From Siphonodentalium dalli (Eukaryota; Mollusca; Scaphopoda; Gadilida; Siphonodentaliidae): 64,000 bases of DNA. Position 1 is the stretch's first letter. Each line of letters starts with the position of its first letter. The translations under genes were made by a program, and so were the position numbers. The notes beneath the pieces were generated by a model. That model had not been told where the DNA came from. It worked only from the letters and a program-made list of their open reading frames with translations, and did no database searches. The stretch is taken from the NCBI GenBank assembly GCA_032622095.1, contig CP136062.1, positions 231,276,578 through 231,340,577 of the forward strand, in the 5' to 3' direction. Below, piece after piece: positions 1 through 12,400 of the stretch.

Positions 1-880
1 ATGTTCAGCAAATATAAGCAGACAACAAATAATACAAATGCAGGATTCCTATTCATTCATGTGGGAAATGTCCAGATAATACTTTGAACATATTATCTGA
101 ACATTTACTAAGGGGAACTACTCTTGAATGAGTAATTTCGGGAACCTCCAGTCATGGAAGTGTTAAGCACATTCCATGCCTTGCCAGGTAATTTGTTGGC
201 ATCCCCATTACTCCAGGCTTTCAAGCCCTAATGAGAACCATGTGTTGTGTGAATGAAATTATGGACATAATATGCCAGTTTTAATTAAAACTAGACCACA
301 TTTTTATTTCAATCAACTTACGGTCTAGGGGCTCCCATGGAATAAATTATTTCAAATGGAAGGAATCATGCCAATGAAATTACTTGCACATCAAAGAATG
401 CGTGGCTCGACCAATCAATAGCTTCCTACAAAACCAGTAATTATTCACTTTGTCACTTCTTCACAAGCTCCGCCCAATGCTGCTAAAAATAAGTATTAGG
501 GAAAGTAGAAGTGATGGAGAAACATACAGGTCATACAGGGGGGGGGGGGGGGGGTCATACGAATACAACATGGCTGAAGGTCATATGAATACAACATGGC
601 TGAACTTGGCGAAATGGAAATTCTCGATGTTGCAATAAAGAATGTATTGCGTAAAATATGCATTGATTCAGTGAAACCAGAACAAGAGAATATCCTACGA
701 AAAGACGATTTAGCTATTCTGCCTTTGGGTTACGGCTATTGTTATTAACACATGTGGCCATTGTCGCATGTCAATCAAAACAGTAAACAGTTCCTTATTT
801 TGAAACATGAATATTAATGAGCTGTTGTGAGCTGGGGATTCCCCGTTCAACTCTGAAATCAGTTTAAGAAACCGGAGTCT
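1..880. other. Non-coding flank, nothing recognised
   Basis: AT-rich. It contains a short P3-like end (CCAGTCATGGAAGTGTTAAG, about 150) and a 15-base G run at 540-554 between two copies of a GTCATACGAATACAACATGG-type repeat. No gene seen. Confidence 0.5.
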
Positions 881-1329
881 CTAGAGTGTTGAGTGTAATC
901 AAGCCTGAGTTTAGTGTGCCTGAGTTTAGTGTGCCTGAGTTTAGAGAATGAGGTCCCCCAGAGGGTGAATTTAGTGACCAAGGAGGGTGAGCGGGGGCAG
1001 GACTTGCCCTTTTTCTGGAGACAGAAAATGCTTTTTGTGTGTTTAATCTCGTGTTTTTAAAGTAAAATGTGACTTTTTGGTCCAAATACCACCAATTTCA
1101 CAAGGAATATTAATTTGTTGTCAATTTTATCACAAAACAGCCATAAAAAAAAAACGACAAATACCTTTAAAATAGGAATTTTTGCCACAATGAATTTATG
1201 GTTATTTTCCCGAGTTTGCAGAGAAAATGCCCTTTTTTGCAGAAAAGTGCCCTTTTTGTAGGCTCTGCCCCCCCCCTGCCCTTGGATGCTTCTGGCGCCC
1301 TTGACTTTAATCTGATCCTAGGTCCTAGC

Positions 1330-1450
1330 AGTTGAGGCTTGAGCAGAATGAGGACCCCAGAGGGTGAATTTGGTGTTGCTAGCCTGCTATGCGGGATAGC
1401 ATTAACTAAATTCACCCTCTGGGGACCTCATTCTGTAAATTTCAGGCTTG
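1330..1450. mobile_element. Palindromic MITE, family G
   Basis: GAATGAGGACCCCAGAGGG, GGTGTTGCTAGCC, then the inverse (AAATTCACCCTCTGGGGACC). Another partial copy is at about 890-985. Confidence 0.65.
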
Positions 1451-1600
1451 ACGGAGTGTTGCGATAAATGAAACCTTGGTCTGGTTATCAGGTCAGGCAC
1501 ATCTGAATTCAATAAAAGAGGGATAATCCAAAATCACATTTCACAAAAAAATAGAGTAGTGCCCCACTAATATGGTACCATGTTTGTTTTTGTGATGAAA

Positions 1601-1759
1601 TACAGTAATGCCCTAATTAATCGACTCCATAACCACAGCAGAATTATGGGTAATTTTTCAGGATTTAGTTGCAAATATGGCTTGTTTCCGACTAAAACCT
1701 GAAAAATTACCCATAATTCTGCTGTGGTTATGGAGTCGATTAATTAGGGCATTACTGTA
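1601..1759. mobile_element. Tc1/mariner-like palindromic MITE, family T1
   Basis: TA flanks. CAGTAATGCCCTAATTAATC at one end and its inverse at the other, with GCAGAATTATGGGTAA arms inside. A TA target with a CAGT-type TIR points to Tc1/mariner. Non-coding. Confidence 0.8.
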
Positions 1760-2288
1760 CATGACTTGATCCAAGCGAATGGTCAGGTCTGGCAATTCCC
1801 AATTATAGCTATAATAGCCTCATGCACCTATTGTAGCTACATATGGCTGTTGGTGATGGATGAATCTGGTTGAAGAGAGATAACTCAATCCAACAAACAA
1901 TAGTTGAAATATATAATAACCTGATTTGATTATTCTTAGTAAGTTAATATAGTTTGCCATTTTCATGTATAATTAACAAAATAGTCCAACATGGTTACTT
2001 TTTCCTGACAAGTGTTCCTATAAATACAAGAATAGTAGATCATATATGGATGGATCTCATTCTGCAAATGACAGGCACACTAAACTCAGGCTAGATGAAT
2101 GAGACAAGAATGAACCCTTTCTATACTGAATGGATTCTCCTACACAGATATAGCTTTATACTTTGGAATGGTCAATTATTCATCTGTAGGGGTGTTCACG
2201 AAAAATAAGTAGACGACAGGTGATAAAAGGTCGAAGGTGTCCTAAATAGAGGGAAATGTTTAGATAAGTTCAACAAATGGGATAAGAG

Positions 2289-2603
2289 TTAACCCTTTAC
2301 CCAACAAACCGGCCAAATAAAGCTTCAACAGCCTAAAATATCTTGGGTCTGTCTCAATATAGAACCATACAAATATGGATATCATTGGAACCGGCTCATT
2401 GACCACATTGTGATAGTTACAGTTATGCCCTGTGCCAATGCATTATCTTATATATGCAAGTCGACCATATATAAGAGAATGCATTGGCCTAAAAAAAAAA
2501 TTTTTTTAACACTTTTTACCATTTTTTCTTACATTCTTTAACGATTTTATAATTTTTAATGTGTTAATTTTTAACAGGGCCATTCTGTTGGGTAAAGGGT
2601 TAA
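2289..2603. mobile_element. piggyBac-like MITE, family P1, copy a
   Basis: Flanked by TTAA. The ends are CCCTTTACCCAACA and its inverse TGTTGGGTAAAGGG. CCC-starting TIRs with TTAA duplications are the piggyBac signature. It contains a hairpin with CCAATGCATT arms and has no coding capacity. Confidence 0.82.
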
Positions 2604-3020
2604 AGGTACTCAATCTGATCAGACGGTCCCCAAATCATCAAGTTACAACAACATCATTTCTTCGAAATACGAATTAGTTATCAGAATCAATTAATTTACA
2701 ACAAAATAGTGCTAACCACTGTCAACTATGGTATAAAATTTCCCAAAACGTGTTATTTATCAACATGTTGTTCAATTAATATGGCCACATTATCAATTGA
2801 GTATCACAAAACTTGGTCATATTACCATTTGATTTTAGAGTTATCCATCTTCATCCTCAATTTGGTCGGTTTGATGAATATTTGCCAGGTGGAAAAAAGT
2901 AGATATCTCCAGAAATAACAGATTTCAAAAATCGATAACTGATCACTCTGAGCTTTGATGAGTGGGTTCCTCGACTCGAATCAAATATTTAATATCTCCG
3001 AATCCAAAGAAATAGTAATT
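2604..3020. repeat. Interspersed repeat, family R
   Basis: Starts AGGTACTCAATCTGATCAGA and contains GAGCTTTGATGAGTGGGTTC and GACTCGAATCAAATATTT. Related copies are at 18710-18970 and 22640-22880. Confidence 0.55.
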
Positions 3021-3118
3021 TAGGGTGTTTAATCTGTTTTTTTATTGCCATTATTTTGTGAGAAGGCAAGTATTTAACGTATATATTAAAGTCCTGTCTG
3101 TAAAGCAGTAAGGTTAAT

Positions 3119-3518
3119 TTAACCCTTTACCCAACAAACCGGCCAAAACCGGCCAAATAAAGCTTCAACAGCCTAAAATATCTTCGGTCTGTCTCAATAG
3201 AACCATACAAATATGGATATCATTGGAACCGGCTCCTTGACCACATTGTGATAGTTACAGTTATGCCCTGTGCCAATGCATTCTCTTATATATGCGAGTT
3301 GACCATAGGTCGGCTCGCATATATAAGAGAATGCATTGGCCTAAACAAAATCTTTTATTAACACTTTTTACCATTTTTTCTTACATTCTTTAACAATTTT
3401 ATAATTTTTAATGTGTTAAGCCAATGCATTCTCTTATATATGCGAGGCGACCTATGGTCGACTCACATATATAAGAGAATGCATTGGCACAGGGCCGTTC
3501 TGTTGGGTAAAGGGTTAA
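3119..3518. mobile_element. piggyBac-like MITE, family P1, copy b
   Basis: The same TTAA plus CCCTTTACCC ends, with two internal hairpins whose arms read GCATTCTCTTATATATGCGA and its inverse. About 400 bp, non-coding. Confidence 0.83.
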
Positions 3519-3741
3519 TCAGGGATGCCGGAGAAGGGGGATATGCAGGGGCCCAGGGGAGACCACTGGGCACCCGACAAGTACCCACCTGATTGGTTTG
3601 CCCCCCCCCTTGCCCTTTGGTGCTTCCGGCGTCCCTGAGTTTAATAGTGAGTTAACCCTTAGAGAGCCCCACATAGACTACATCATGTAGTGCATTCTTC
3701 CATCTGTGTGAGGCTCCATGTGGGTTAAACATTAAACTGTA

Positions 3742-4004
3742 TTAACCCTTTCATGATGGGAGCTGTGCTGGTGCAGCATTGAAGACCATGTGCCAGTGCA
3801 TTCTCTTATATGTGCGAGTCTCCCATAGGGAGCCTCGCCTATATAAGAGAATGCACTGGCTTACAAGGTCAAGGAAAATATTGTTAGGTCAATGCATTCT
3901 CTTATATATGCGAGGCACCCTATGGGAGACTCGCATATATAAGAGAGTTAATTGGCACAGGGTATTCGCAAAATTTCAAGAAGCTCCAGTCAAGAAATAG
4001 TTAA
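3742..4004. mobile_element. piggyBac-like MITE, family P3
   Basis: TTAA flanks; the left end is CCCTTTCATGATGGGAGC. Two internal hairpins (GTGCCAGTGCATTCTCTTAT and GTCAATGCATTCTCTTATAT) with the CTCCCATAGGGAG-type loop. The right end is diverged (CCAGTCAAGAAATAG). Confidence 0.75.
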
Positions 4005-4215
4005 GCAGGGAGTTGTTTTTACACCAATAAAGGAATAGTTTAACACTTTCTTTACCGATTAGATTTTCCCAATCAGATATTGAAGTATACCTTGGAATGG
4101 TCTATTATTCATTTGGAGGGGTGAGGGGTAGTCAGGTAATAAAAACAAACGATTGATAGACAGAAATACAGATAATACAATTCAGAATGATTCATTGTTT
4201 AGTTCCTAAGGGAAC

Positions 4216-4433
4216 TACAGTAATGCCCTAAGTAATCGACTCCTTAACCACAGCAGAATTATGGGTAACTTTTCAGGATTTAGTCGGAAATATGGCTTGT
4301 TGCCATTCATCGGAAAGCTCTCACTGAGAGCTTTCCAATGAATGGCAACAAGCCATATTTCCAACTAGATCCTGAAAAGTTACCCAGAATTCTGCTGTGG
4401 TTAAGGAGTTAAATTACTTAGGGCATTACTGTA
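4216..4433. mobile_element. Tc1/mariner-like palindromic MITE, family T1
   Basis: About 218 bp, nearly a full palindrome around GCTCTCACTGAGAGC, with CAGTAATGCCCTAAGTAATC ends and TA flanks. Confidence 0.82.
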
Positions 4434-4852
4434 CTCATCACAGTCCTTCCCAGGAATCGGGAGTGATTGCTCTCACCTGTATGCACTTGTAATTTTCAAT
4501 TCATGGGTGCTCGTCCCTCTTGTCAAAATGCTCATGGTGACTTTAATCGTGGATTCAATATTGAACTAAATTTAAGGTTTATTTGGATCCCTTTCCCCAT
4601 CTCTGTTCAATTATGTGCATATGAAAGTGAAACTGGACAGGACTATCCCTCAATGATATTTTGTTTGAGAAAAACCCAATTTACGATTATATTATGGGTG
4701 CAATATTACAACCGTCATCTGAATTGCGGGAGCAACTAAATACTCTCAAAGTGTTTTCCTCTTGGGAAGGACTGTCGTCATATTAGTATAGATATAGATA
4801 TTTAGTATAGAAAGGGTTTAAATACGCTAGAAGCTGGATACATTCTGATGTA

Positions 4853-4858
4853 TTTATT
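4853..4858 (-). promoter_or_regulatory. Possible poly(A) signal
   Basis: AATAAA on the minus strand, about 240 bases after the stop codon of the candidate last exon. It is a common hexamer in AT-rich DNA, so its support depends on that exon being real. Confidence 0.25.
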
Positions 4859-5097
4859 TGTAAGATGCCATAAATAATGCCAGACCCACATTTTTTTGTA
4901 CACATTGTTCAGCAAATCCCTGAGAAATGAACTATTTTCATATGATATTTATGATTGTATGTGGTCTATATTAGTAGAATAAGAGTAGAATCTGAGAAAT
5001 GAACTATTTCCATACGACCTTTATGATTGATTGTGGTCTATAATAGAAGTATTACAGAAGAATTTGATTAATTTCACAACCTAATTTTGATTTTGGG

Positions 5098-5246
5098 TTA
5101 TCTTCCTTGAAATTTCTTGTTGAATTTTGTTGAGATCTTCTTGAACTTGGAGATTTTGGTCTTGTCTTCGAGTATAACCGGTGATGGTGCCGACGTGTCA
5201 CTGCTACCATCATCCAACTGTTCAACAGGACTCCTCCGTGGGATTT
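5098..5246 (-). CDS. PLCE1: Candidate last coding exon of the PLCE1 gene
   Basis: The acceptor CTATCCATGCAG is followed by an open stretch. In one frame it reads EIPRRSPVEQLDDGSSDTSA and ends in a Lys-rich tail, KISKFKKISTKFNKKFQGR, with a stop at 5098-5100. That composition suits the tail after RA2 in relatives. Direct joining to e22 (phase 0) would instead use the frame KSHGGVLLNS, with a stop at 5052, so either another exon intervenes or the basic reading is wrong. A minus-strand AATAAA lies at 4853-4858. The distance from e22 (8.2 kb) is large but explained by inserted elements. Confidence 0.3.
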
Positions 5247-5249
5247 CTG

Positions 5250-6088
5250 CATGGATAGAAAAAATATTATAAATGGTGTTATATGTTAAACAATACAGGT
5301 AAGTGGATGTCTGACAAGGTGACACATCTGTCAGGGTCATCAAAAATCACACCCATCCCTCAGAAATGACAGTAACAAGTCAGAATGGAGCACTGGCTGA
5401 CGGACCTTATGGCCTTTCTGTTTGTCAACATAAGTGTAGAGAAAGAAATAATGGCTATAACAGCCTGTCCATCATATAACTTCCCCACATAATGAGGGTG
5501 GTACATAAATGTATGGATGTCAAAAGAAAGGGGAGAATGTCTGCTACGCATATTAAAGAGGATTTGAGGCTAAATATGATGATGACCAAGGTCCCATTTC
5601 TCGCAGACAAATTGCTCCTTTAATGACATGAATTTTGAAGTGGAAGCGGGAACCTATGTGAAGCCAAATTGACATTTAATAAATAATTGAGCTAAAGTGC
5701 AATAAGGAATCTCTAATTACGTTTAATCGCAAAATACGGGAATCTTCCCATAGGATCCTGGAGTGGATTAATGGAATTTTGAAAATAGTTTTAGAACATA
5801 CCCCACAAAAACAAGATTTTATGCCAAAAGTAGAAATTAGAAATGAGTTGAAAAGATGCCAAAATGCTTGGATAAGACCATCATCAGTTGCAGAATTGCT
5901 GACTATGTGCCATACCCTACGTTTAATACTAACATTACGTTTCGACAAATTACATACTCAACAGGACTCCTGTGGGGTGTCTCTGTGTGGAAAGTAATTA
6001 GCCACTAAACCCGGCCTCATAATTCTAGTAAGACATGCATGTATTATTGCCATGCGCAGTGACGTAAGAGCTAAGCGCAGTGATGCTG
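5250..6088. other. Probable last intron, plain sequence
   Basis: Near 5960-5995, CAACAGGACTCCTGTGGGGT resembles the start of the candidate last exon, again with an acceptor-like CACACAG on the minus strand, perhaps another acceptor-side duplicate. Otherwise nothing recognised. Confidence 0.4.
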
Positions 6089-6159
6089 ATGTCAATGCCG
6101 GAACTTTATTATTATTATATTAATTAGAATATAATCATAATATTCAATTTGTGTTGACT

Positions 6160-6355
6160 GAGATAACATGAGTGATAAGGGTGGCTTGAGATAACATGGG
6201 TGATAAGGGCGGCTGGAGATAACATGGGTGACAAGGGCGGCTGGAGATAACATGGGTGATAAGGGCTGCTGGAGATAACATGGGTGATAAGGGCGGCTGG
6301 AGATAACATGGGTGATAAGGGTGGCTGGAGATAACATGGGTGACAAGGGCGCTGA
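6160..6355. repeat. Tandem repeat, 28-bp unit, about seven copies
   Basis: Unit GATAACATGGGTGATAAGGG plus CGGCTGGA. Three overlapping open frames on the minus strand are repeat artefacts. Confidence 0.85.
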
Positions 6356-6359
6356 ACAA

Positions 6360-6570
6360 TTTTGTCAACATGAAAACACACATAATATCATGGAACAATA
6401 TTTGGGAACTTCAATCTGAGTCTATGTCTCCCATAGCAGATGAGGCCATGCAGAATGAGGTCCACAAAGGGTGAATTTGGTGATGCTAGCCTGCTGTGTG
6501 GGATAGGGTCACTAAATTCACCCTCTGGGGACCTCATACTGAAAATGACAGGCACACTAAACGCAGACTT
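6360..6570. mobile_element. Palindromic MITE, family G, long form
   Basis: Begins with the long-form segment AACTTCAATCTGAGTCTATG, then GAATGAGGTCCACAAAGGG and its inverse arm. Confidence 0.62.
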
Positions 6571-6689
6571 GCAGCTCACCTGGAGTGGCTGGCAGACAGA
6601 TTTTCGGCTGTTTGTTCAGTTTTGACACCAGCCTCTTTCTGGTACTGCTGCCCTTTAACCTCCAGCTGTGTTTCCTCTTATCAACCTGA

Positions 6690-7305
6690 AAAAGTAAAGC
6701 GAAGGAATTCAGTCGAGTGTGATGTCCCGGGAGGGCTTAGGCAAGTGAAAGACTTCAGTCGAGCGTGAGGTCCGGAGAGGGTTCAGGCAAGCGAAGGAAT
6801 TCAGTTGAGCGTGAGGTCCAGGGAGCGTTTAGACAAGCAAAGGAGTTGAGTCGAGCACGAGGTCCGGGCAGGGTTTAGACAAGCAAAGGAGTTCAGTCGA
6901 GCGTGAGGTCCGGAGAGGGTTTAGGCAAGCGAAGGAGTTTAGTCAAGTGTGAGGTCCGGAGAGGGTTTAGACAAGTGAAGGAGTTCAGTCAAGCGTGAGG
7001 TCCGGGGAGGGTTTAGGCAAGCGAAGGAGTTCAGTCGAGCGTGAGGTCCGGGGAGGGTTCAGGCAAGTGAAGGAGTTCAGTTGAGCGTGAGGTCCGGTGA
7101 GGGTTCAGGCAAGTGAAGGAGTTCAGTCGAGCGTGAGGTCCGGGGAGGGTTCAGGCAAGTGAAGGAGTTCAGTCAAGCGTGAGGTCCGGTGAGGGTTCAG
7201 GCAAGTGAAGGAGTTCAGTCGAGCGTGAGGTCCGGGGAGGGTTCAGGCAAGTGAAGGAGTTCAGTCGAGCGTGAGGTCCGGAGAGGGTTTAGGCAAGTGA
7301 AGTAG
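6690..7305. repeat. Minisatellite, ~46-bp unit, about 13 copies
   Basis: Unit GGCAAGTGAAGGAGTTCAGT, then CGAGCGTGAGGTCCGGGGAG. It resumes at 8355-8430 after the nested hAT-like element. Confidence 0.88.
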
Positions 7306-8354
7306 TAGGGTCCTGCGAATATTCGATATTCGATTCGAAAGTCAAATTCGATTCGAAATTTCAAATATACACTGACAAAAAAGTAGGCTGTTTACAGATA
7401 AGTACACATGTCGATCTTGTACATTGTACATCACGAAAGTCCGCATGATATTAATATAAGTATAGCCAGTACTTAGACACTATAGGACGACTAAATGCAT
7501 CTGAATTCTAGCTTTGAACATGGTAGCCAAAAGTTCGGAGATCGCCGATGGACCGACGACGCACGTAAATTATAACAGCGATGAGAGTGAGCAACGTTGT
7601 CATTTTACTATTTAAGTTTCAATTCCAAACAGGGCGGCAGGAAGACGGCCTATTTGGCCATGCCGCTCCTGTACAATATAATCATGTTTATTTCTGAATA
7701 TTTCACTGTCAGCATTATGTTTGTAAATATTGTACAAAATAAACAAAAAACCGCTAGGTTATCCGCCGACTATACGTCTCAAATTCCGTGTTATGTAATA
7801 TCGCTGAGAATGCAAACAACACGTGTTCCCGGCGTCGAAAAGTGCACGTGGGCGGTGTTTTCGTTTGATGATGACTTTCAGTTTCGGAGCGTTCCTTGAA
7901 ACTTGACAATTTGTCGTCCGTTATTCATGTTTATTTTAAACATGATAAAAGCTGCATGCAGTGCTGGAACTTACACGTGTGAAATGTAACATGGTATATA
8001 AATCGCAAGCGTCTGGGACAACGACCCATCTAAGCATCCAGCACTACATAATCAGGCTACCCTGCGACTGTTGTTGCATCTTCAAGTTTATAACAACGAT
8101 TTGCAATTGTGCATGTACATGCAAACTCTAAAAATTGCACGTGATTTTAATTCTGATAATCCGTTTAGTGGTTTTATATTTAATCGTCGTGACGACCACA
8201 TGGATGTTTGAATGCTTTTTTTCTCTCGACAATTCTCAGTTGAATTTAATAGTATCAGGAAAGACGGTTGATCGCCACATAAGTTATGCTGGAACTTCAT
8301 GGAAGTTAATAGAACGACTCGATTCGATCAAAATCTCCAATTCGCAGGACCCTA
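7306..8354. mobile_element. hAT-like non-autonomous element nested in a minisatellite
   Basis: TIRs TAGGGTCCTGCGAAT (15/15). The flanks are TGAAGTAG and CGAAATAG, an 8-bp target duplication with two transitions. Both flanks belong to the same 46-bp minisatellite unit, so insertion into the array is clear. No long reading frame inside. Confidence 0.85.
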
Positions 8355-8430
8355 CGAAATAGTTCAGTCGAGCGGGAGGTCCGGGGAGCTTTTAGGCAAG
8401 TGAAGGAGTTCAGTCGAGCGTGAGGTTCAG
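8355..8430. repeat. Continuation of the ~46-bp minisatellite
   Basis: AGTTCAGTCGAGCGGGAGGT and one more unit, in the same phase as the array before the hAT-like insertion. Confidence 0.85.
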
Positions 8431-8504
8431 GATGATAGAGCAAGGTATTGGTCTCAAGCAGACCTGTTAAGGAGAGTTCAAATCCAATCGTAAGTCGGGA
8501 TTTT

Positions 8505-8666
8505 TTTACCCTGTGCCAATGCATTCTCTTATATATTATATATGCGAGTCGACCATAGGTCGCCTCGCATATATAAGAGAATGCATTGGCCTAACAATTT
8601 TTTATCATTTTTTTTAAATAAATGTTTCTTACAATTTTTAGGACATAAAATAAAAAACATCCATTA
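8505..8666. mobile_element. Hairpin MITE fragment left of the 4.27-kb transposon
   Basis: CCTGTGCCAATGCATT arm, GTCGACCATAGGTCGC centre and inverse arm, followed by T-rich sequence, as in families P1 and P2. The sequence is interrupted at 8666 by the transposon. Confidence 0.65.
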
Positions 8667-8699
8667 GGCCAAAAAAAATTAATGAATTGATTCTCAGGC
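8667..8699 (+). repeat. Left TIR of the 4.27-kb transposon
   Basis: 33 bp beginning GGCCAAAAAAAA and ending TTCTCAGGC. It is the exact reverse complement of 12905-12937 and is preceded by the target duplication TTA. Confidence 0.93.
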
Positions 8700-9079
8700 A
8701 ATTTTTTTTTCAAATGAATGAGGGAGGGCGGTTTTTATTTTTATTTTTTATTTCCAGCGGCCAGTTCAGACATACATCTGGGATCCCCGAAATCAAGACC
8801 AGAAGGCTCAATTAATTGTGGAATCATTATAATTGAAACTGCGAACCAATAAACAAAACAAAACAACAGACTAGTAGTGAAATAAAACTGGAAAAGTGTA
8901 TAAAATAAAATATATGCATTGAAGTATCCTACTTCTAAAATAACATCGAGGTTGTTCCTCTTAAAGCTAAGCAAATGAAAGGACGGAAAATGGAATGATT
9001 ATATTAAATATAGTGAGGTATTAAACTGATGTTTGCCATTCACACTGTTTAAATGCGTCTTGGGAAATTGCAGACATGC

Positions 9080-9472
9080 TCATTTTGCCTTGTTTCGTTT
9101 AGCTTTCAACTTCTCCTGTTTCTCACTAGAGAAGTTGCGCTTACGAGATAGCACTGTCTGAAATTTTTCAAGACACGTCTTACACTGTGGATGGCAACCA
9201 TCAACCTTGTCCAAATCTTCCATTCCACCACATTTTATGCAGATGTCTGGGAAGGATTTACAGCTGAAATATGGAATTTCGATTTGGTCAGAGCATTTAA
9301 AGTTCTGTCGAACATACACCCTCTCAAGAATGCGGTTTATTGTAGGTGCTTTTGGGTGCATGAGCTCTTTAAGTGTGGAACCACATGAATAGTCATAAAG
9401 TTCGAGAAAACGGTCCAGCACAGCCAAGTCATTGACATTGACTTTCACCATAAAGCAACCTGGATTTATCAC
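9080..9472 (-). pseudogene. C-terminal part of the transposase, frame-shifted
   Basis: About 120 residues in a different frame, overlapping the end of the main reading frame by 44 bases. It contains LELYDYSCG, CSDQIEIPYFSC, CIKCGG and CHPQCKTCLEK, cysteine pairs that complete the zinc ribbon begun by CTEC upstream, and ends in a basic tail (KLKAKRNKAK). A single-base shift joins the two parts. It may be an inactivating indel, a sequencing error or, less likely, programmed frameshifting. There is no obvious start of its own. Confidence 0.65.
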
Positions 9473-12400
9473 ATTCAGTGCACTTCAAAACTCGTTTGAC
9501 ATTATTCGCAGTCTGTGCTGACGGTGTGAATGGAATACAGTGAGAAAGTTTTGTCTTGGTAACAAGGGAGGGTCTATACATTTCTGATGTCTCTTTTCCA
9601 TACAGCTCATTAAATGATTTGTAATGTTCCTCGTCTGGTTCTGGTACTGGGTCTGGTAATGCATGAAGCTCTGAGAATGTTTCTGTTGGCAAGCGACATG
9701 CTTTGCAAATATCGCAACTTGAGTCACCACACTTTTTAATAGTGAAAGTATAATGTTTCAAGGTGCAGCAATGCTCAATAAATTTGTGCAAACCAGCTTT
9801 GGATTTGAATTGAGCACCAGTACTTTCAGATCCATCAATCGAATCATCAATTGTTTTTAATTGGTCATAGAGTGCTTGGATGTCCTTGGGCTGAGCTGGG
9901 TCAAATGTTTGAAACTGGTTGTCCTTCAGAGAGAGTTTGGAGAAAAGTTTACTGAGCAAACATTTCACTGGTAAAACACTCTGGAGAAATTCTTCGCGAA
10001 CGATAGGGTGCTTTTCAGCTTTTGCTCTAATGTCTGCCATACTGTTGCAAGACTTCAGAAGTGTCTCAAATTCTTCAGACATTTTTTTGCGCATGAGGCC
10101 TACAGTATTCAAAGCCAGATTCAGTATTGACATTATACGTTCTGGTGGATTTCTCCATGATGCGTTGGGAGCAGTTCTGGCGGCTATCAACATATCCAAA
10201 TCAAGCAACCGGAACAACGCAATCAGTGATGCTTGAACAGTTGTGTATGTGACCCGATGGTCTGGTCCTCCATCACTATAGAACAAAAGCACAGGCTGGA
10301 TTTTTTCCGAGTTACTTTTTTGTTTGTGAGAATCCAGAATTTTGTTCAGCTCTGCCATGTGCCTGAATGGGTTTGAAGGCTCAAACACATGGTCCTTCAC
10401 AGAGACATGTACATCTCCCCGATAGAATGAGTTGGCAATATCTGAGGGAACATCAACAATTAATGCAACACTTGGTACCACACTACTTTTTGTAAAATCA
10501 TGATCGGCTGCAGAGAATGTTGTATCGTTGGCAACAATAACTTGTCTTCCTCTGTCAACTGCCGCAACTGGGACGCCTGGCTCCCCAACTTTACAACAAT
10601 GTTTGTCGTCCACACACACAAGGGTAGAAATGTCCCTATGTTTCACTGCCATTTCACGAAGATATCTAAAAATTGCTGCAGCGTAGTGGTCATCTTCGTG
10701 CTGTTTTCGGTATAGTCGAGATTGCACCATGAACTTAACATTCAATCTGCCGGTGAACTGAAGTGATGCTTCAGTAGTTGGATTTTTGGGGGCAAACTGT
10801 AATCTCAACCACTGTTCAGATGGAATGGCTGTTCCTTCTGGGCAAATAGCTTTGACCTCCTTCAGAAGGTGTGGCACTGATATGGCAGATGCCAGGTATG
10901 TCAAATTATCTCCATGTCGACGTTCATGACATGTGTCCTCTACCACATTCTGGAGATATTCTTTACACTTGTCAAAAAATACGTCATACTTGGGAGGCCT
11001 CCCTGTGTTGTGAAATCTCATATCGGTAACAATGTCGGGGTCCTCCATGGAGAAAGCTTGTTTTACACGCTCATCCCTGATTTCCTGTTCCAGTGACTCT
11101 GCTGATGATGCATCATGGGTAAGATCTTTATAGATTCGCCTCAAAGAAGAAACTTTCGTTGAACACATTTTTCCACATTTGGAAATGAAGTTCCTCCGCA
11201 TTTGCCGGGTATGAAACTGGGGCATTTCTGATCTCAACTTGGTACAAATTTTGTTGTTCTGGTTGATTGTGTTCTGCTCGTCATCAAATGCTGAGACTCT
11301 CCAGATGAAATTATATGACCCCATGTTGTTGCCATATGAATATGAGTACATGTAACATTTGAACGGCATAGCATTTTTAATGTTGTCCAAATAGTACCTT
11401 CTCTCCCTGATGACGTCCGGGGTAAAGTCGTCAATAGTCACGGGGCTGTATGGCGCTGCCAAATTCATGGTATCTACAAGAATTTTGTATCTGGCAACGA
11501 ATGTTGGTTTGACAACCTTTTTTTGGTCACATAAACTGAGGCATTCACTGGTGTCCATATTTCTTATTGGCTGTTCCAAAGAAACATTGAATGATGTCTT
11601 CTCTCTTTGACTTTCCAAATAGCAAATATATTTATGAAAGCTGTCCGAGAGGACTGATATCGATGACCGCACCAAACTCCACAACTGACCACGTAGCCAT
11701 GGTTGTTCGAGTAAACGATCCAACTCAGTTGCATGTTGCATCAATACATCAGCTTCGATTTTTGGTATCTTGTGTTTGGCTGCCTTTGGATCATTATATC
11801 CGAAAAAACATTCAAATGCTGGAGGCATTGGGCACGATCGTGATTCAAATTTATCTCTGACTGGGTCAGCATACCATATTGCAGATGTAACAGTCTGGCA
11901 GAAAATTTTCCCAACCGTATTCACATGTGTGGGCATGAAACCAAGTTGAAGATCCCTCAACCAATCAACAAAGTTATTGAACATCACATTATTCTTCTTC
12001 GTAGTAGTTGAAGAATCGGGATGCTTTTCGGGCCAGCACAACCTTTTCTGGCTTGTCATCAGAATGTTGAAAGCATTTGTCTGACTTGGGATTGAAGCCG
12101 ATGAAGACTCAACTCTGGTTTCATTTTCTTCTTCCTTCATCTTTATTTCAATCTTCACCCATTTGCCAAAATTATCCACAGCTTCTTGCACATTTATATT
12201 TTTGGATATGGAGATGAAATCGCTATTTTTTCTGTCGGAGATGGACATATGTACGTATGGTTTCTTTTTTCTGACTTCTTCATGATCATTTTGGCTACTG
12301 TCACCGTCACTGGCGTCAGTGTCAATGTCATTTTCACAAATATAGGGGTTTATATTTGTCGGTATCGACTCGGCCGATTCATCCTCATCAATAAATATTT

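Noticed and set aside
4467-4739. 90-codon plus-strand frame in the 3' flank
   Set aside because: No motif, no splice signals or regulatory context; its length is within chance for such AT-rich DNA.
6092-6398. Three overlapping minus-strand frames (SPMLSPAALITHV type)
   Set aside because: 28-bp tandem repeat read in all three frames; not a gene.
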